NCBI GenBank assembly: GCA_021777335.1
Contig: JAJYDT010000002.1
Location: forward strand, 34,311-98,310
DNA length: 64,000 nt
Origin: Pseudomonadota bacterium
GTDB taxonomy: Bacteria; Pseudomonadota; Gammaproteobacteria; Acidiferrobacterales; Acidiferrobacteraceae
Reading direction: 5' to 3'
Within the stretch, counting starts at the first letter, position 1. Every line of letters begins with the position of its first letter. This document shows, piece after piece, positions 54,244-64,000 of this stretch. The position numbers and the translations under genes were made by a program. Under the pieces are notes generated by a model. The model saw only the letters and a list, made by a program, of their open reading frames with translations. It had not been told where the DNA came from and did no database searches.

Positions 54244-56211
54244 GTGAACCGCATCGAGGTTCAGTTCGCAGCGTACAGCGGGTGGCGCGGCATGTTGCGG
54301 CAGTCCGTCGCCGATTTTCGTACCTGGCTGCAGGGCCAGGACCTGCATGACACACAGATCGATCATCGCCTGGAACAGATACTCGGGACACTGCATGACG
54401 ATAAGCTTCATATCGCCTTCGTCGCCGAGTTTTCGCGTGGCAAATCTGAACTGATCAATGCCATATTCTTTGCGGACTTCGGCCAGCGGGTACTGCCATC
54501 GAGCGCCGGCCGCACAACGATGTGCCCAACCGAACTTCTTTACGACCCCGAGATTAAGCCCTGCCTGCGGCTGCTGCCGATAGAGACACGGGCGTCTTCA
54601 ACCACAATCGCCGAACTGAAAGGATTCCCCGAGGAGTGGACGTTAATCCCGCTCGAAATGGAATCACCCGACAGCATGGCGGCTGCGCTTTCACAGATCG
54701 CGGCGGTGAAACCAGTGCCACGCGAAACAGCACAGTCGTTCGGATTGCATGTCGCCGAATCCGAGGGAGACAACGGCATGCCTCTGCGTTCTGATGGCGA
54801 GGTGGAAGTGCCGAAATGGCGGCATGCGCTCGTTAATCTCCCGCACCCCATGCTCGAACAGGGTCTCGTCATTCTGGATACGCCGGGCCTGAATGCGCTG
54901 GGCGCGGAACCCGAACTGACGCTGAGCATGCTTCCCAATGCCCATGCCGTGCTTTTCATCCTGGCGGCCGATACCGGGGTCACAAAATCCGATATAGAGA
55001 TCTGGCAAGAGCACATCCAGAACGGCCGAGGAGGCGCGCACAAGGGACGGCTCGTGGTACTGAACAAGATTGACGGCTTATGGGACGAACTGCGCGACGC
55101 GGCGGAAGTGGAGAAGGAGATCGAACGCCAGATCCAGGAGACAGCGCGACATCTGCAGATCGAGGCCAGGAACATCTATCCGGTATCGGCTCAGAAAGCT
55201 CTGCTCGGCAAGATCAAGGGGAACTCGCAGGTTCTTCAGCGCTCGCGGATCCATGAGCTGGAGGATGCTATTGCACGGGACCTCATTCCTGACAAGCAGG
55301 ACATCGTCGCCTCGAATATCCGCAACGAGCTGGAGGAGATCCGTAAAACCATTGACGTCACTGTGGAACAGCGGCTGCGCAGTGTCCACGAACACATGGA
55401 GGAGATCTCAAGCCTGAACGGCAAGAACATGGATGTCATCGAGCATATGATGGACAAGGTAAGAATCGACAAGGACCACTTCGAGAAGAGCATGCAGCGC
55501 TTTCAGGCGACACGCAGCATATTTTCGCAACAGACGAACGTGCTCTACAGTCGCCTTGATCTGCGCATGCTGGACAAAACCATTGCAGCGACCAAGAAGA
55601 ATATGGAAATCAGCCTCACGACCGCCGGCATCAAGGCCAGCATGGACAGTTTTTTCTCGGTTGCCCAGAGCATCATGGACGATGTTGCCAAGCAGGCGCA
55701 GGATATCAAGGAACTCATGGACGGGGTGTACCGAAAATTCCAGCAGGAACACGGATTGATCGACATTAAGCCAGCCGGTTTTTCAGTAATGAAATACACG
55801 CGCGAGATCAAGCGCGTAAAGGCGAAGCACGAGCAGCTCATGAACGGCATGTCGCTCGTACTGACGGAGCAGAAGGCCGTGGTCCGGAAATTTTTTGGTT
55901 CAGCCGTGCATAAGGCGCGGGCCGTATTCGCCATGGCAAACGCGGATGCTGACGCCTGGCTGAAGAACATCATGTCGCCGATGGAATCCCAGGTGCGTGA
56001 GCACCAGACGCAACTGCGTCGACGTCTCGAAAGCATCAAGCGCATCTATAAAGCCAGCAGCACCCTGGAAGACCGCCTCGACGAACTGAAGCACGTCGAA
56101 CAGGGCATGCGCGATCAGGAACGCGAACTTGCGCGCCACCTCGATGAGATCAGGCGCGTCCTGGAAACACCGGCAGAGACCCTGGCGTCGGAGTCCGCCC
56201 AGCGCGCCTGA
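54244..56211 (+). CDS. Dynamin-like GTPase
   Basis: 655 residues from GTG 54244 with GAGGAGG upstream. G1 is EFSRGKSELINAIFF, G3 VILDTPGLNALG and G4 VVLNKIDGLWDE. A long coiled-coil stalk follows, without a clear transmembrane pair; two mildly hydrophobic spots (about residues 455-480 and 520-545) might be the paddle. Bacterial dynamin-like proteins remodel or protect membranes and some act in phage defence. The gene stands alone, 151 bp after mutM, and no second copy is adjacent, unlike many paired systems. Confidence 0.88.
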   Translation: MNRIEVQFAAYSGWRGMLRQSVADFRTWLQGQDLHDTQIDHRLEQILGTLHDDKLHIAFVAEFSRGKSELINAIFFADFGQRVLPSSAGRTTMCPTELLYDPEIKPCLRLLPIETRASSTTIAELKGFPEEWTLIPLEMESPDSMAAALSQIAAVKPVPRETAQSFGLHVAESEGDNGMPLRSDGEVEVPKWRHALVNLPHPMLEQGLVILDTPGLNALGAEPELTLSMLPNAHAVLFILAADTGVTKSDIEIWQEHIQNGRGGAHKGRLVVLNKIDGLWDELRDAAEVEKEIERQIQETARHLQIEARNIYPVSAQKALLGKIKGNSQVLQRSRIHELEDAIARDLIPDKQDIVASNIRNELEEIRKTIDVTVEQRLRSVHEHMEEISSLNGKNMDVIEHMMDKVRIDKDHFEKSMQRFQATRSIFSQQTNVLYSRLDLRMLDKTIAATKKNMEISLTTAGIKASMDSFFSVAQSIMDDVAKQAQDIKELMDGVYRKFQQEHGLIDIKPAGFSVMKYTREIKRVKAKHEQLMNGMSLVLTEQKAVVRKFFGSAVHKARAVFAMANADADAWLKNIMSPMESQVREHQTQLRRRLESIKRIYKASSTLEDRLDELKHVEQGMRDQERELARHLDEIRRVLETPAETLASESAQRA

Positions 56212-56214
56212 GCG

Positions 56215-56475
<261 letters not shown>

Positions 56476-56505
56476 TCACCTTGAAACCAGGAACGAGCGG
56501 CGATT

Positions 56506-57546
<1,041 letters not shown>

Positions 57547-57560
<14 letters not shown>

Positions 57561-58851
57561 CGACCACAAGAGTCACCATCCTGTCCGGGCGAACATGTGC
57601 ACGAAATGCCTGATCGATCTCCCGCACCGTCACTGCCTCGATATGCGGGATCATCCGGTTCAGATAATCGAGTGGCAAACCATAAAACCCGATGATCGTG
57701 AGATATCCGGCAAGCTTGGCATCGCTGTCGATATGCAGCGGGAAGCTTCCCGTGAGATACCTTTTTGCGGCCACCACCTCGGCGGCAGTCGGTCCGGTGG
57801 CAAGGAAATGCGCGAGCGTTTGGCGTGCAAGCCGCAGGGCGGTGCCACGGTCCGCATTGCGCGTCAGCACACTGATGACAAACGGTCCCCGTTGACGCAT
57901 CGGGTAAAAATAACTGTAGGAGGTGTAAGACAACGGATGCTTCTGACGAAGCTCCATCGCAAGGCGCGACTCGAGCGGGTCACCACCGAGGATGTAGTTT
58001 CCGACAATGAGCGGAAAATAGTCGGGCGCCCCGCGGGCAATGCCCGGGGCTCCAATCAGAATCTGGGTCTGCACGGACGGATAAGGGAGCCGCACAAAGA
58101 CCGCGTGTCGCAGGGAATGTACCGGAGGCAATGGTGGAGGCTTCGTGCCGGCGGGCAGGTGCCCCGCGATCTCGCTCGATATCCCGCGCGCAGCGTTGAC
58201 ACTGACATCACCGACAATTGCCACGACAGCGTTGCGGCCCACGTAATAGCGCCGATAGAACGAGACCAAGTCGCGGCGCCGGATCGCCCTGAGCCCGGCT
58301 GCTGTCCCTCCCGGATAAGCGGCATAGGGATGGCCATGATAGACGAGCGACATGAACCTGCGGTTCGCGACACTCGAGAGCGACTGATGCACAAACTTTA
58401 GGCCAAGCAGGGCATCCCGCACCTTGCGCTCGAAATTTGGTACCGGAAACGTCGGGTGCTCGAGCGAGAGCGCCATCACCCGGACCGCGGGATCGCGCAT
58501 CTTGCGCTGGGACAGCGTCTGAAGACTCACGGTCGCCATGTCGCGTCCCGACGAGGCACCAAGGGCCGCGCCGACATCATCCAGGCGGCGGTCGATCTGT
58601 CCGGTCGTCAGGGTTCCCGCACCCTGGCCGATCATGCTGTCAACAAGCATCGCAAGACCACTGCGGCCATGCGGGTCGCGGGCACTGCCTGCATCGAATG
58701 CCACATTGATGTCGACCATCGGGACACTGCGGCTGCGTACAAAATAGACACGCGCGCCATTCTTAAGGGTCCAATGACGTATCCGTGGCACGGCGTGTGC
58801 CACCACAGGCAACACCAGCAGACCTGCGAACAGAACCGCTCTAACGGACAT
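57547..58851 (-). CDS. M16 peptidase-like subunit without the zinc motif
   Basis: 434 residues with a Sec signal peptide (VLFAGLLVLPVVAHA). The M16 fold is evident, but the place of HxxEH holds GLAMLVDSM, so it cannot bind zinc. The C-terminal domain keeps SYTSYSYFYPMRQRGPF. Such subunits pair with an active one to form a heterodimer. Its start overlaps that gene by 11 bp. Confidence 0.92.
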
Positions 58852-60220
58852 GGATCGTCTCCGGCGCGAGTACCGGTGGTCGTTTCGGCCCTGGCGCGCG
58901 CATGGGCAACGGATGCAGCTTGGCGACCGTCAGATTGCTCCGCGTGAAGTACTTCCGGGCCACCTCGCCGACCTGTTTTGCGGTTACCGCCTCGAGGTTC
59001 GCCACATAACGGCGCACAAGCTGCCAGTGCAGGCCCACCGTTTCGAACATGCCTAGCAGCATCGCCTGCCCGAACATGGAGTCCCGGTTGTAGACATCGC
59101 CTGCCACGATCTCGGCTTTGACCCGGCGCAATTCCGCTGAAGACACGGGTTCGCGTTTCAGCCGTGAAATCTCACCCAGGATCGCGTGCTCGACCTCCGA
59201 CAGGGAATGCCCCTTCGCGGGTATCGCGGCGATGGTAAAGAGCTGGGGATAACGCGACACATCCATATAACCGGTATCAACACTCGCCGCCACCTGTTGA
59301 CGCCTTACGAGATCGGCCTGCAGGCGGGCGCTTGGTCCTCCGCTCAAGACGCCCGAGAGCACGTCCAGCGCATAAGGCTGCATGCCGCCGTGGGGCGTGA
59401 TGACGGGCACGTGGTAACCCATCAGCAGATAGGGTACCTCGGCAGGGATACGCACTACGATGACCCGCTCATGATGCTGTGGCGGTTCAAGCGGCACGGT
59501 GCGGCGCGGAATCGGGCGGCGCGGAATCGGGCCGAAATATTTCTTTGCGAGCGCAAAGACCCGTTGCGGCTGCACGTCTCCTGTTACTACAAGTACCGCA
59601 TTGTTAGGAGCATACCAGCGGTGATACCACGCGCGCACCTTGGCCGCGGTGAGTTTCCTGATGTTGTGCATCCAACCGATTACAGGCACGCCGTAAGGGT
59701 TGACCTTGAACGCCGCGCGCATGAATCGCTCGTCGACAATCGCGTCCGGGTTATCATCGGTACGCATCCTGCGCTCCTCCATCACCACCCTGATCTCCTT
59801 ACGGAACTGGTTCTCAGGGACCAGCAGGTTCTGCATCCGGTCAGACTCGAGCTTGAACAAGATCGGCAGGCGGGATTTCTCGATCTCCTCGTAGAAGACT
59901 GTGTAATCCTGGGCGGTGAACGCATTTTCCGTACCGCCGTTTTCCGCGATGATGCGCGCAAAACGGCCGGCCGGATAGCGCTTCGTACCCTTAAACATCA
60001 TGTGCTCAAGGGCATGTGAGATGCCGGTTTCATCTGAAGGCTCATCGACGCTGCCTACCTTGTACCAAAGCTGCGAAACCACGACGGGCGCCCGCGTATC
60101 CCGGTGGACGATTACCTTGAGGCCATTTGCGAGGGTGTGTTCCTGGGTCCGATGACATGCACCGAGCGCAAGCGCGCTACACGCAAGCAGGACGCGTCCA
60201 AACTTCGTGAACATACTCAT
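58841..60220 (-). CDS. M16 zinc peptidase, active subunit, lipoprotein signal
   Basis: 459 residues from ATG 60220. Signal ends CSALALGAC, a lipobox candidate. The inverted zinc motif is SHALEHMMFKGT (HxxEH) with the downstream Glu in the expected ENAFTAQDYT region. It degrades peptides in the periplasm or at the envelope with the inactive partner. It is divergent from ftsY, the conserved arrangement. Confidence 0.93.
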   Translation of the reverse strand: MSMFTKFGRVLLACSALALGACHRTQEHTLANGLKVIVHRDTRAPVVVSQLWYKVGSVDEPSDETGISHALEHMMFKGTKRYPAGRFARIIAENGGTENAFTAQDYTVFYEEIEKSRLPILFKLESDRMQNLLVPENQFRKEIRVVMEERRMRTDDNPDAIVDERFMRAAFKVNPYGVPVIGWMHNIRKLTAAKVRAWYHRWYAPNNAVLVVTGDVQPQRVFALAKKYFGPIPRRPIPRRTVPLEPPQHHERVIVVRIPAEVPYLLMGYHVPVITPHGGMQPYALDVLSGVLSGGPSARLQADLVRRQQVAASVDTGYMDVSRYPQLFTIAAIPAKGHSLSEVEHAILGEISRLKREPVSSAELRRVKAEIVAGDVYNRDSMFGQAMLLGMFETVGLHWQLVRRYVANLEAVTAKQVGEVARKYFTRSNLTVAKLHPLPMRAPGPKRPPVLAPETIHVR

Positions 60221-60319
60221 GCCGGACTCACGTTGCAACGCCACCCCGGCCGCCGCTGACGTCGGACCACGATCCCGTTTATAATGCGACTTTTCCTGCC
60301 AGGGCATCCCATCTACTCC

Positions 60320-61288
60320 ATGGCCATCTTTGGGAAATCGAGAACGGACGAGAAGGCGCCGGGGACAGGACTGTTCTCGCGTCTGCATGCAAAACTGTCC
60401 GCAACCCGCCAAGGCCTTGCGCGGGAACTCGGCGACCTCCTGCTTGGTGAGCGTGCCCTGGACGAGGCACTTTTCGACGAACTCGAGGCTCGCCTGCTGT
60501 CCGCGGATCTCGGTGTAGAGTTAACCCGGGAGCTGCTCGACACACTCGCACAGCGCGTCGCACGAAAGGAGCTGGCAAATGCGTCTTCCCTGTACCGCGC
60601 CCTCAGGCAACTCCTGCTCGAAATCATTCAACCGTGCGCCGCGCCCCTGATCATTTCTTCTTCTGTGCGTCCCTTCTGTATCATGGTAATCGGAGTGAAT
60701 GGTGCTGGCAAGACAACGAGCATCGGCAAGATGCTGCGGCAGATCCGCCTGGAAGGTCGATCCGTGGTGGTCGCGGCGGCGGACACGTTTCGCGCTGCCG
60801 CGATTGAGCAGCTCGAGGTGTGGGCCGAACGTGAATCGGTGCCGGTCATCAAGCAGCCGATCGGGGCCGATGCCGCTTCGGTAGCACATGACGGGCTGCA
60901 TGCCGCCCGCGCACGACAGGCCGACGTCCTCATCATCGACACTGCCGGGCGTCTCCAGACACAGTCCGGGCTCATGGACGAACTCAAAAAGATCAAACGA
61001 GTGCTCCAGCGTGTGCAACCTGGTGCGCCGCACGAGGTACTCCTGGTGCTCGACGCCGGCGTCGGCCAGAATGCGCTGTCCCAGCTGCGCCACTTCCACG
61101 AGGCGGTTGAGGTCACGGGACTTTGTGTCACCAAGCTCGATGGCACTGCCCGAGGCGGCGTACTGTTCGCCCTGTGCCGCAACGCCCGCCTGCCGATCCG
61201 CTATATCGGGGTCGGCGAGGACGCTACCGATCTGCGACCATTCGACGCGGCAGAGTTCGTCGACGCGTTGCTGCCAGAGGCACCATGA
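60320..61288 (+). CDS. ftsY: Signal recognition particle receptor FtsY
   Basis: 322 residues from ATG 60320 (MAIFGKSRTDEK). It lacks the long acidic A domain of E. coli. NG domain: GVNGAGKTTSIGKML, DTAGRLQTQ and TKLDGTARGG. It receives ribosome-SRP complexes at the membrane. ftsE follows after 15 bp. Confidence 0.96.
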   Translation: MAIFGKSRTDEKAPGTGLFSRLHAKLSATRQGLARELGDLLLGERALDEALFDELEARLLSADLGVELTRELLDTLAQRVARKELANASSLYRALRQLLLEIIQPCAAPLIISSSVRPFCIMVIGVNGAGKTTSIGKMLRQIRLEGRSVVVAAADTFRAAAIEQLEVWAERESVPVIKQPIGADAASVAHDGLHAARARQADVLIIDTAGRLQTQSGLMDELKKIKRVLQRVQPGAPHEVLLVLDAGVGQNALSQLRHFHEAVEVTGLCVTKLDGTARGGVLFALCRNARLPIRYIGVGEDATDLRPFDAAEFVDALLPEAP

Positions 61289-61303
61289 CCCCGGAATATA
61301 CCG

Positions 61304-61978
61304 TTGATTGAATTCAGTCACGTTTCCAAGCACTACCGGGAGGGACACGAGGCCATACGGGACCTCTCGTTCCGGATCGAACGCGAGGAAATGGTATTCA
61401 TTACCGGACACTCGGGCGCCGGCAAAAGCACTCTGCTCAAGCTCATTGCGCGGATTGAACAGCCCACACGGGGTCAGGTCGTGGTGGATGGCAAAAACCT
61501 CACCCGGCTGCCCCGAAGGCATATCCCGTCATACCGGCGGCGCCTGGGAGTTGTGTTCCAGGACAACAAGTTTCTGCATGATCGCGATGTGCTTGAGAAC
61601 GTGGGGCTGCCGCTTGCCGTGCGCGGCACACCGGCATCGGAGATCCGCAAGCGCGCGAGCGCGGCGCTTGACAAGGTCGGACTGCTCGCGCGCGCGCATG
61701 CTATGCCGATCACCCTGTCCGGCGGAGAACAACAGCGCGTCGGCATTGCCCGGGCAATTGCGCATCGCCCTGATGTGCTGCTTGCCGACGAGCCCACGGG
61801 AAATCTTGACGGGGATCTCTCAGACACGATCATGGATCTGTTTCGTGAATTCAACGAGTACGGAGTGACGGTAATCATCGCGACCCACGATCGCCGGCAT
61901 ATCAGCCGGCTGCAAAAACGCGCATTCATGCTGAAAGATGGGGCTTTGATCGAAGACCGGCCCTGGGACGCACGGTGA
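61304..61978 (+). CDS. ftsE: Cell division ATP-binding protein FtsE
   Basis: 224 residues from TTG 61304. Walker A GHSGAGKSTLLKL, signature LSGGEQQRVGIARA, Walker B VLLADEPTGNLD. With FtsX it triggers peptidoglycan amidases at the septum. It overlaps ftsX by 4 bp (GTGA). Confidence 0.96.
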   Translation: MIEFSHVSKHYREGHEAIRDLSFRIEREEMVFITGHSGAGKSTLLKLIARIEQPTRGQVVVDGKNLTRLPRRHIPSYRRRLGVVFQDNKFLHDRDVLENVGLPLAVRGTPASEIRKRASAALDKVGLLARAHAMPITLSGGEQQRVGIARAIAHRPDVLLADEPTGNLDGDLSDTIMDLFREFNEYGVTVIIATHDRRHISRLQKRAFMLKDGALIEDRPWDAR

Positions 61979-62907
61979 TGGATACGCGAATCGCTGTTTT
62001 CTTCCAGGTACGCGCGCAGGCGCTTGTCGCCGTTCTGCAGGAGCTTGTGTACGCACCAGCAGGCACGTTCCTCGGTGCGGCGGTGGTTGCCGTAGCGCTT
62101 GCGCTGCCAGCCGGGCTGTATGGGCTCACGGTCAATGTCGAACGGCTCACGGGTGGCTGGAACCGGGGCAACGAGGTGTCGATCTACCTGCACCGCTCTG
62201 TCACTGATCAGGCGGGCCGTCGTCTTGCGGCTAATCTCGCACGCGAACCCGAGGTGGTTGCTGCGCGCTACGTCTCACCAAATAGCGGTCTTCAGGAACT
62301 GGCCCGATCCGGGCATTTTGGCAATACACTCGCCTTGCTGCCGCATAATCCATTACCACCTGTCATTGTGCTCAAGCCCCGAAATGCGCTGAGTGCGCAG
62401 GGCCTCAGCGCATTTATCACAGAGATCCGGACGATACCGGATGTCGCAACCGTTGAGGCCGACCTCAAATGGGTTCAACGGCTTCAGGCCGGCCTTGTGG
62501 TCGTACGCCGGATTGGAATCCTGCTTGCAATCGCACTGGCGCTCGCCATCCTTGTGATCATAGGGAACAGCGCCCGGCTGCAGATCCTGAACCGGCGCGG
62601 CGAGATCGAGCTCATGAAACTGGTGGGCGCCACCGACGGATTCATCCGCCGCCCGTTTGTCTACACCGGCGCCCTTCAAGGGCTTTTCGGCGGTATGCTT
62701 GGATGGCTTCTGCTCGCGCTTGGCGAATCGGCACTATCTTTCCCGGTGGCGCACCTCGCACACCTGTATGGAAACCGGTTCACGCTCCATGGACCGGGCC
62801 TTGCGGGCATCCTGGATCTGGGGGGGGTTGGCTTTATGCTCGGATGGCTTGGCGCCCGAATCGCCGTCGGCCGACACCTCGGGGACATCGAGCCCGCACA
62901 AGTATAG
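61975..62907 (+). CDS. ftsX: Cell division protein FtsX
   Basis: 310 residues from GTG 61975 (ATG 61978 next). Four helices with the large periplasmic loop after the first (EPEVVAARYVSPNSGLQELA) and the conserved ARLQILNRRGEIELMKLVGA. In most gammaproteobacteria rpoH follows; here it does not. Confidence 0.95.
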   Translation: MMDTRIAVFFQVRAQALVAVLQELVYAPAGTFLGAAVVAVALALPAGLYGLTVNVERLTGGWNRGNEVSIYLHRSVTDQAGRRLAANLAREPEVVAARYVSPNSGLQELARSGHFGNTLALLPHNPLPPVIVLKPRNALSAQGLSAFITEIRTIPDVATVEADLKWVQRLQAGLVVVRRIGILLAIALALAILVIIGNSARLQILNRRGEIELMKLVGATDGFIRRPFVYTGALQGLFGGMLGWLLLALGESALSFPVAHLAHLYGNRFTLHGPGLAGILDLGGVGFMLGWLGARIAVGRHLGDIEPAQV

Positions 62908-62953
62908 ATACTTCAGATACCCAAGACACCTCGCCGGATCTGGACATTATGTT

Positions 62954-63697
62954 TTAGATCTCCTGACGGGTCGGTCTGAACAGGATTTCGTTCACATCGA
63001 TCTCATCCGGCTGACTCATGGCGTAAGCTACTGCTCTCGCGAACGAATCGGCTGGAATGGCGATTTCATATAGCTTTCGGACACTGTCGGCTATGTCAGT
63101 TTCTGTGATGCTGTTTGGCAGCTCCGTCGCAATAGCGCCAGGCGAAATCACGGTGGTACGTATGTGATACGGCTTGACTTCCTGACGTAGACCTTCGGAT
63201 AGCGCCAGAACCGCGTGCTTGGTCGCTGCATAGACTGCGCTACCGGGACGGACTTTATGACCGGCGACCGACGAGACATTGATGATATGTCCTGACTTTT
63301 GCCGCTGCATATAGGGCAGAGCGGCGGCGATACCGTATAACACTCCCTTTATGTTGACATCAATCATGCGGTCCCAGTCTGCGACTTTGAGCCGCTCCAG
63401 AGGGGAGTGTGGCATCAGTCCGGCATTATTGATCAGGACGTCTATGCGCCCGTAACGTTCAACGGCTGCGTCGACCAACTGCTTCACTTGCTCGCTTTGA
63501 GTGACATCCACTTGCACGGCAATTGCTTTGCCCTCTCTGCCTGCCAACGCTTTCGCCAGCGCGCGGATCCGATCTATGCGTCGGGCACCCAGTACCACCA
63601 CGGCACCATGCTCCGACAGATGACGCGCTGTCGCCTCGCCCAGCCCGCTGCTGGCACCCGTGATGACAACAATTTTGCCTTCAATATTATTACCCAT
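62954..63697 (-). CDS. Short-chain dehydrogenase/reductase
   Basis: 247 residues of the classical SDR type: [12 protein letters not shown] (NADP site with ARRIDRI basic residues), NNAG, catalytic Ser in NVSSVAG and YAATK. It matches the YdfG/clavulanate-reductase-like subgroup. The substrate is unknown. The gene is less GC-rich than its neighbours and stands where rpoH is expected, so transfer is plausible. Confidence 0.93.
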   Translation of the reverse strand: MGNNIEGKIVVITGASSGLGEATARHLSEHGAVVVLGARRIDRIRALAKALAGREGKAIAVQVDVTQSEQVKQLVDAAVERYGRIDVLINNAGLMPHSPLERLKVADWDRMIDVNIKGVLYGIAAALPYMQRQKSGHIINVSSVAGHKVRPGSAVYAATKHAVLALSEGLRQEVKPYHIRTTVISPGAIATELPNSITETDIADSVRKLYEIAIPADSFARAVAYAMSQPDEIDVNEILFRPTRQEI

Positions 63698-64000
63698 ATT
63701 GATCTCCAGAGTCGGAACCTTGGCTGGATTAAGTCCGTAAACTGCTGTAAATAGGCGACGAACTCAAGCAGTTTGAGTGGTCCCGACAAGCGACAGTGCC
63801 ATCAAGGGAGCACCATAACAGTCAGACGCCCTCAAGCTCCGGTGCGCAGCCGCAGGCCGACGTGCTGGACTGGCTGATGCAGACACATTTTCCGGTCGCG
63901 GCTTGATAACCTTGACCTGACGGGGCATGCACCAGGAAACCAAAAAGGGCGCACGTAAGTGCTCGCTTTCGTTGGTCGGCCCGTGCCCGGACTCAAACCG
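63698..64000. other. Right-end stretch without a recognised gene
   Basis: It holds the SDR upstream region. A plus-strand frame ends QPQADVLDWLMQTHFPVAA at about 63906 without a start I trust. The final 40 bp resemble the T-arm end of a tRNA on the minus strand, but no valid acceptor and CCA fit. Confidence 0.35.

Noticed and set aside
63960..64000. tRNA-like end on the minus strand
   Set aside because: A T-loop-like TTTGAGT with short stem is there, but no acceptor stem plus discriminator and CCA can be fitted.

Overview
The window is GC-rich DNA from a gammaproteobacterial chromosome. The main evidence is gene order: ychF-pth-rplY-prs-tRNA-Gln-ispE-lolB-TPR lipoprotein facing hemA-prfA-prmC-moeB; argH with algZ-algR facing it, then hemC-hemD-hemX-hemY; hslVU-xerC-DUF484-dapF-lysA-lptM; and ftsYEX facing a paired M16 peptidase-rsmD-coaD-ferredoxin run with mutM. 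These blocks are familiar from Pseudomonas and relatives. The CstA-like protein, the duplicated Slp lipoproteins and the absence of rpoH after ftsX argue against Pseudomonas itself. An autotrophic or acidophilic gammaproteobacterium is my guess, not a demonstrated identity.

Layout. 1-2948: a NapH-type polyferredoxin running off the left edge and an unusual Nramp metal transporter. 3033-7571: a decayed accessory island lying against the 3' end of a tRNA-Met gene. It holds a truncated HigB toxin followed by an open HigA-RadC fusion, a 24-bp perfect palindrome, a HicAB pair with a frameshifted antitoxin, remnants of an excisionase-like HTH gene, an IS21 helper ATPase, a NYN-domain gene and a DDE transposase, and a tyrosine integrase whose two ends are separated by a piece of a PEP-CTERM protein gene. 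7572-20031: housekeeping genes for translation, PRPP, isoprenoid, lipoprotein sorting, tetrapyrrole synthesis and release-factor modification. 20032-21439: a glutathione S-transferase and a gene-poor stretch. 21440-31391: argB-slmA, heat-shock genes, an HD-GYP protein and the xerC-lysine block. 31392-37783: frataxin, Lon, two Slp lipoproteins and unknown genes. 37789-47180: algZR, argH and hemCDXY, with a TnpB remnant between a MazG-like gene and rlmJ. 47170-56211: a cation exporter, a flavin/Fe-S reductase, a Gld-type ABC exporter cassette, mutM and a dynamin-like GTPase. 56215-62907: ferredoxin, coaD, rsmD, M16 peptidases and ftsYEX. The right end has an SDR oxidoreductase and about 300 bp without a recognised gene.

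How it fits together. hemA, hemC, hemD, hemX and hemY cover the early and late-adjacent steps of tetrapyrrole synthesis. lon, hslVU and hsp20 each carry a heat-shock-type (sigma-32) promoter with the same 14-nt spacer, so they look like one local regulon. Many genes overlap by 4 bp (ATGA or GTGA), which implies translational coupling. Two genes, lolB and the cation exporter, seem to start at CTG inside a CTGA overlap. The core genes are intact, whereas frameshifts are concentrated in the island, so the island damage is probably real decay rather than sequencing error.
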